Shown here piece after piece: positions 60,024 to 64,000 of a stretch of DNA of 64,000 nucleotides. Under the pieces are notes generated by a model. The model worked only from the letters and a program-made list of their open reading frames with translations. It was not told where the DNA came from and made no database searches. Where the stretch lies: contig NZ_CP119423.1 of assembly GCF_029223585.1 (NCBI RefSeq), positions 310,001 to 374,000 of the forward strand, in the 5' to 3' direction. Position 1 is the first letter of the stretch. Every line of letters starts with the position of its first letter. The translations under genes and the position numbers were made by a program. Origin of the DNA: Photobacterium sp. DA100 (lineage in GTDB: Bacteria; Pseudomonadota; Gammaproteobacteria; Enterobacterales; Vibrionaceae).

Positions 60024-60971
60024 ATGTCTGAACAGTTTGAGCACGTCTCGGTTTTACTTCATGAATCGGTTGATGGTTTGGCCATCAAGCCAGATGGTAT
60101 CTATATCGATGGTACATTTGGCCGCGGTGGTCACAGCCGCCTGATCCTTTCCCAGCTAGGTGAAAACGGGCGTCTATACAGTATTGACCGCGATCCCCAG
60201 GCGATTGCCGAAGCCCAGAAAATTGATGATCCGCGCTTTACCATCATCCATGGCCCGTTCTCGGGTATGGAAAAGTATATGGAAGAGCGCGATTTGATCG
60301 GTCGCGTCGATGGCGTGTTGTTGGATCTGGGGGTTTCTTCTCCGCAGCTGGACGATGCCGAGCGCGGCTTTAGTTTTATGCGAGATGGGCCGCTTGATAT
60401 GCGTATGGACCCGACATCCGGGATCTCTGCGGCAGAATGGCTGGCTGAAGCGGAAGCCGATGACATTGCCTGGGTACTGAAAGAGTTTGGTGAAGAGCGC
60501 TTTGCCAAACGCATTGCCCGCGGCATCGTGGCCTACCGGGAAGATCCGGAGAACGAGCCGTTGACCCGTACCACCCAGCTGGCCAAGCTGATAGCGGATG
60601 TGTCGCCGTTCAAGGATAAGCACAAGCACCCGGCAACGCGTAGCTTCCAGGCGATTCGTATCTACATCAACAGCGAGCTTGAAGAAATTGAAACCGCGCT
60701 GAAAGGCGCCGTGAGTATCTTGGCGAAAGGGGGCCGCCTGTCGGTGATCAGCTTCCACTCGCTGGAAGACCGTATGGTTAAGCGCTTTATCCGCAAACAG
60801 AGCAAAGGACCGGAAGTACCGGCTGGTTTGCCATTGACGGAAGAGCAGATCAAGGCGCTGGGCAGCGCGGATCTGAAGCCGGTCGGTAAAGCGATCAAGC
60901 CATCGAAAAATGAAGTGAGCGATAACGCTCGCTCCCGTAGTTCTGTACTGCGCTTGGCTGAACGCCTATGA
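60024..60971 (+). CDS. rsmH: 16S rRNA m4C1402 methyltransferase RsmH (MraW)
   Basis: 315 residues from ATG 60024 ([16 protein letters not shown]); the frame is open to 59967, but the extra residues are not family-like. SAM-binding GTFGRGGHS, the [19 protein letters not shown] block and the [11 protein letters not shown] block are present. It N4-methylates C1402 of 16S rRNA, the same base that RsmI methylates on the ribose 1.1 kb upstream. It overlaps ftsL by 4 bases. Confidence 0.97.
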   Translation: MSEQFEHVSVLLHESVDGLAIKPDGIYIDGTFGRGGHSRLILSQLGENGRLYSIDRDPQAIAEAQKIDDPRFTIIHGPFSGMEKYMEERDLIGRVDGVLLDLGVSSPQLDDAERGFSFMRDGPLDMRMDPTSGISAAEWLAEAEADDIAWVLKEFGEERFAKRIARGIVAYREDPENEPLTRTTQLAKLIADVSPFKDKHKHPATRSFQAIRIYINSELEEIETALKGAVSILAKGGRLSVISFHSLEDRMVKRFIRKQSKGPEVPAGLPLTEEQIKALGSADLKPVGKAIKPSKNEVSDNARSRSSVLRLAERL

Positions 60972-61288
60972 GCCAGCAACCGGAACCAACGGATAACCTG
61001 GCCCAGATCATTGGCCGGGATTTAATATCAGTCGGTCGTATCCCGATGGTATTGTTGGTTCTGGTTCTGATTTCGGCAATGGGGGTGGTGTTGATCACCC
61101 ACCATTCGCGCCAGCTGATAGCCCAGCAGGAACAACTGCTGATCGAGCGTGATCAGCTCGATATCGAGTGGCGAAATCAGATCCTTGAAGAAAGTTCATT
61201 GGCCGAGCACAGTCGAATTGAACGTTTAGCCGAGCAGGAGATGGAGATGCAGCGTCCATCCCGTGATAGCGAAATTATTGTTAAATAA
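60968..61288 (+). CDS. ftsL: Cell division protein FtsL
   Basis: 106 residues: a short cytoplasmic N-terminus, one membrane segment (about 23-42) and a periplasmic leucine-zipper coiled coil (about 45-95). It forms the FtsQLB complex that activates FtsWI. Its stop shares a base with the ftsI ATG. Confidence 0.94.
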   Translation: MSQQPEPTDNLAQIIGRDLISVGRIPMVLLVLVLISAMGVVLITHHSRQLIAQQEQLLIERDQLDIEWRNQILEESSLAEHSRIERLAEQEMEMQRPSRDSEIIVK

Positions 61289-63066
61289 TGAAAATAACAA
61301 AAGCCTTCAAGCGTTCTGATAAGCAGAATCAACGTCGCCAGAAAGCGCCACCGGCATTTATCCCGTGGCGCTTTGGTGTTATTTGTGCGTGTATTTTACT
61401 GGCCCTGGTCGCCCTGCTGGCGCGATCGGCCTATATCCAGGTCCTTGAGCCCGGCAAGCTGATCCAGGAAGGCGACTTGCGCTCGCTGCGGGTCAAGGCA
61501 CTGCCTTCTGCCCGCGGGATTATCTCCGACCGCAATGGCGAGCAGTTGGCGGTCAGCGTCCCCGTGCAGGCGGTGTGGGCCGATCCGGTCCAGATCTTCA
61601 ACAATGGCGGCCTTGCCCAGCCCGAGCGCTGGTATGCCCTGGCCGATGTGCTGGGGCTTGATCGCCAAGGGTTGATGACAAGGCTCGAAAACAACAGCAA
61701 GCGCCGCTTTATTTACCTGCAACGCCAGGTTAGTCCTGCCATGGCAGCCTATGTCGGCAAGCTTAAGCTACCCGGCATTGGCCTGAAAGATGAATCCCGC
61801 CGCTTTTACCCTGCCGGTGAAGTCAGTGCCCACCTGATCGGTGTGACCGGTATTGATAGCCACGGCCTGGAAGGCGTCGAGCGGACCTATGATGGCTGGC
61901 TGACCGGCGAGCCGGGTCGCCGTACCGTGCGCAAAGATCGCTATGGCCGGGTCGTCGAGAATATTTCCCTCAAGAAGCGCGAGCCGGGCCAACCGCTCAG
62001 CCTGAGTATTGATCAGCGCCTGCAGGCCGTTGCCTACCGCGCGGTGAAGCAGGCGGTGGCGGATTACCAAGCGACGTCGGCATCGGTGGTGATGGTCGAT
62101 GTCCGTACCGGTGAAATACTGGCGATGGTCAATGCGCCGTCCTATAACCCGAACAACCGCGACCAGCTGAAGAGTTTCCGGATGCGTAACCGGGCGATCA
62201 CCGATGCGATGGAGCCGGGTTCGACGATCAAGCCGTTTGTGGTGTTAGCGGCCATGGAAAATGGTGTTGCCGACGAAGATACCGTTATCGATACCGGCAA
62301 CGGCCTGATGCAGATTGGCGGTAGCCGGGTGCGGGATGTGTCCCGGGTCGGCAAGGCCAATCTTGCTAAGATCCTGCAAAAGTCCAGTAATATCGGGGTC
62401 AGTAAGCTCTCGCTGGCGATGCCGGTCGATGCGGTGCTGGGGATGTACAGCAGCGTCGGACTGGGCGATGCCTCGGGGATCAACCTGATCGGTGAGGCGC
62501 AGGGCTTTTTCCCGGATCGCCGCCGTTGGTCTGACTTTGAACGGGCGACCCTCTCGTTTGGCTATGGGATTTCCGTTACCCCTATCCAGCTGGTGCGGGC
62601 CTATGCCACGCTGGGAGCGATGGGGGTCAACCGTCCGCTTTCTATTCTCAAGACCGAATCGGTGGTGCCCGGTCGCCAGGTTGTCTCGGCTGAGAACACC
62701 CGCAAGCTGCTCGATATGCTTGAGTTGGTGACCCACCAGGGCGGCAGTGCCCGCCGTGCGGCGGTGCCGGGCTACCGTGTCGGGGCGAAAACCGGTACCG
62801 CGAAGAAAGCGGCAGCCGGCGGCTACAGCGATGAATACGTGGCGATGACGGCTGGACTGGCTCCGATCAGCAACCCGCGACTGGCGATGGTGGTGGTGGT
62901 CAACGAACCGCAGGGGGATGCCTATTACGGTGGCGCCATTGCCGCGCCGATTTTCTCCGAAGTGATGGAGAGTGCCTTACAGATTTTGAATATCCCGCCG
63001 GATGCGGGAACGCTTGAAGAATTAAATGTAGTGAACCACAGAGGCAATACCCATGCCGGAACCTAA
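61288..63066 (+). CDS. ftsI: Division transpeptidase FtsI (PBP3)
   Basis: 592 residues: cytoplasmic tail, one membrane segment (about 28-48), PBP dimer domain (about 65-215), and transpeptidase domain with Ser312-x-x-Lys315 (GSTIKPF), Ser366-Ser367-Asn368 and Lys501-Thr-Gly503. It crosslinks septal peptidoglycan with FtsW and is a beta-lactam target. Its 3' end overlaps murE by 14 bases. Confidence 0.97.
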   Translation: MKITKAFKRSDKQNQRRQKAPPAFIPWRFGVICACILLALVALLARSAYIQVLEPGKLIQEGDLRSLRVKALPSARGIISDRNGEQLAVSVPVQAVWADPVQIFNNGGLAQPERWYALADVLGLDRQGLMTRLENNSKRRFIYLQRQVSPAMAAYVGKLKLPGIGLKDESRRFYPAGEVSAHLIGVTGIDSHGLEGVERTYDGWLTGEPGRRTVRKDRYGRVVENISLKKREPGQPLSLSIDQRLQAVAYRAVKQAVADYQATSASVVMVDVRTGEILAMVNAPSYNPNNRDQLKSFRMRNRAITDAMEPGSTIKPFVVLAAMENGVADEDTVIDTGNGLMQIGGSRVRDVSRVGKANLAKILQKSSNIGVSKLSLAMPVDAVLGMYSSVGLGDASGINLIGEAQGFFPDRRRWSDFERATLSFGYGISVTPIQLVRAYATLGAMGVNRPLSILKTESVVPGRQVVSAENTRKLLDMLELVTHQGGSARRAAVPGYRVGAKTGTAKKAAAGGYSDEYVAMTAGLAPISNPRLAMVVVVNEPQGDAYYGGAIAAPIFSEVMESALQILNIPPDAGTLEELNVVNHRGNTHAGT

Positions 63067-64000
63067 ATTATTACACACCATCGGTGAGCTGTTGTCGCCG
63101 TGGCTGGAGGACCTTTGCCTGCCTGAGTCTCTGGCGACAGTGACTATTTCAGGGATGACCCTCGATAGCCGGCAGATCAAGACCGGCGAGATGTTTGTTG
63201 CCGTGAAGGGCCACAGCGTCGACGGCCGGCAGTTTATCGCCAAGGCTCAGCAAGCCGGTGCCGCGTTGGTGTTGGCACAGGCCGACACCGATCAGCCTTA
63301 CCTTGAGCAAAGCGATAGCGGTGCCGTGATTTACCTCCCCCGCCTGGGCGACTTGCTGTCGGCAATCGCCAAGCGTTTTTATGGGGCGCCGGACGAACAC
63401 GTCGATGTGGTTGCCGTGACGGGAACCAACGGCAAGACAACTATCAGCCAGCTCTTGGCGCAATGGGTTATGCTGCTGGGTAAACCGGCAGGGGTGATGG
63501 GCACGACGGGCAACGGTTTGCTGGGGCAGATCCAGCCGGCCACGAACACTACCGGTAGCGCCCTTGAAATTCCTTGTGTCTTGCAGCAGATGGCGGGCCA
63601 GGGAGCCCGTTTTGCTGCGATGGAAGTATCTTCCCACGGCTTGGTCCAGGGGCGGGTCAAGGCCCTGGAGTTCAAGGCCAGTATCTTCACGAACCTCAGC
63701 CGTGACCACCTCGATTACCATGGTGATATGGCCAGCTATGCCGAGGCCAAGAAAACCCTGTTTACCGAGCACCAGTGCGGTGTTGCGGTGATCAATGCCG
63801 ATGACCCGGTCGGCCGTGAATGGCTGGTCGAGCTGCCGCAAGCTGTTGCGGTCGCTATGGAGCCGGCTCAACTGGCAGGCCACAAAGGCCAGCTGCTGTG
63901 GTTGGAGTCGGTTGACTACAGCGCGCAGGGTGTCACCGTTGCCTTTGGGTCCAGTTGGGGAGCCGGGCAGTTCACCGCGCCGCTAGTCGGGGCATTCAAT
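63053..64000 (+). CDS. murE: UDP-MurNAc-tripeptide synthetase MurE, 3' partial
   Basis: 316 codons are in the window and the frame is open to the last base, so the C-terminal third is missing. ATG 63053 lies inside the end of ftsI. The Mur ligase domains visible are the N-terminal UDP-binding domain and the ATP-binding domain with VTGTNGKTT and the MEVSSHGL motif. It adds meso-diaminopimelate to UDP-MurNAc-L-Ala-D-Glu; the specificity motif DNPR lies beyond the window. Confidence 0.95.
   Translation, partial: MPEPKLLHTIGELLSPWLEDLCLPESLATVTISGMTLDSRQIKTGEMFVAVKGHSVDGRQFIAKAQQAGAALVLAQADTDQPYLEQSDSGAVIYLPRLGDLLSAIAKRFYGAPDEHVDVVAVTGTNGKTTISQLLAQWVMLLGKPAGVMGTTGNGLLGQIQPATNTTGSALEIPCVLQQMAGQGARFAAMEVSSHGLVQGRVKALEFKASIFTNLSRDHLDYHGDMASYAEAKKTLFTEHQCGVAVINADDPVGREWLVELPQAVAVAMEPAQLAGHKGQLLWLESVDYSAQGVTVAFGSSWGAGQFTAPLVGAFN

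Overview
The window is ordinary chromosomal core DNA from a gammaproteobacterium, almost certainly a member of the Vibrionaceae. The evidence is a complete-looking mannose-sensitive haemagglutinin (MSHA) type IV pilus locus followed directly by mreBCD, a nitrilase-family gene between yhdP and tldD, petABC next to sspAB, and rplM-rpsI next to zapE. Base composition is balanced to moderately GC-rich, so a Photobacterium, Grimontia or Enterovibrio type fits better than a low-GC Vibrio. Genus cannot be settled from sequence reading alone. No phage, insertion sequence, integron, CRISPR array or tRNA was seen.

Layout. 1-16745: MSHA pilus operon from the 3' part of mshI through J, K, L, M, N, E, G, F, B, A, C, D, O, P and Q, all on the plus strand. 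These encode the secretin, inner-membrane assembly proteins, c-di-GMP-responsive ATPase, platform protein, major pilin, five pilin-like proteins and a very large tip or adhesin-like protein. 16861-29811: mreBCD, yhdE (maf), rng, yhdP, a nitrilase, tldD, darP (minus strand) and pmbA, covering cell shape, RNA processing, envelope lipid transport and the TldD/PmbA protease pair. 30055-39436, minus strand: yrbG-kdsD-kdsC-lptC-lptA-lptB-rpoN-hpf-ptsN-rapZ-npr plus mgtE, which joins Kdo synthesis and LPS transport to sigma-54, nitrogen PTS and ribosome hibernation. 39833-44456: mlaFEDCB-ibaG-murA, divergent from yrbG.

44716-49221: degS and degQ envelope proteases, zapG, zapE. 49488-54552: rplM-rpsI, petABC (cytochrome bc1), sspAB. 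54629-58884: dolP, diaA, yraN and lpoA (minus), then rsmI. 59327-59712: rnpB, the RNase P RNA. 60024-64000: start of the division and cell wall cluster, rsmH-ftsL-ftsI-murE, with murE cut by the window end.

The unexplained structure is in the gaps. There are two arrays of the same 8-base unit (22 and 9 copies) 14 kb apart, in gaps that share other sequence features, and a separate 7-base array of 9 copies. There is a strong sigma-E-like promoter before degQ, a double hairpin after the major pilin gene, paired palindromes before zapE, and inverted repeats before yrbG, rplM and petA. I found no gene cluster that looks like an undescribed system; the repeat arrays are the best lead.
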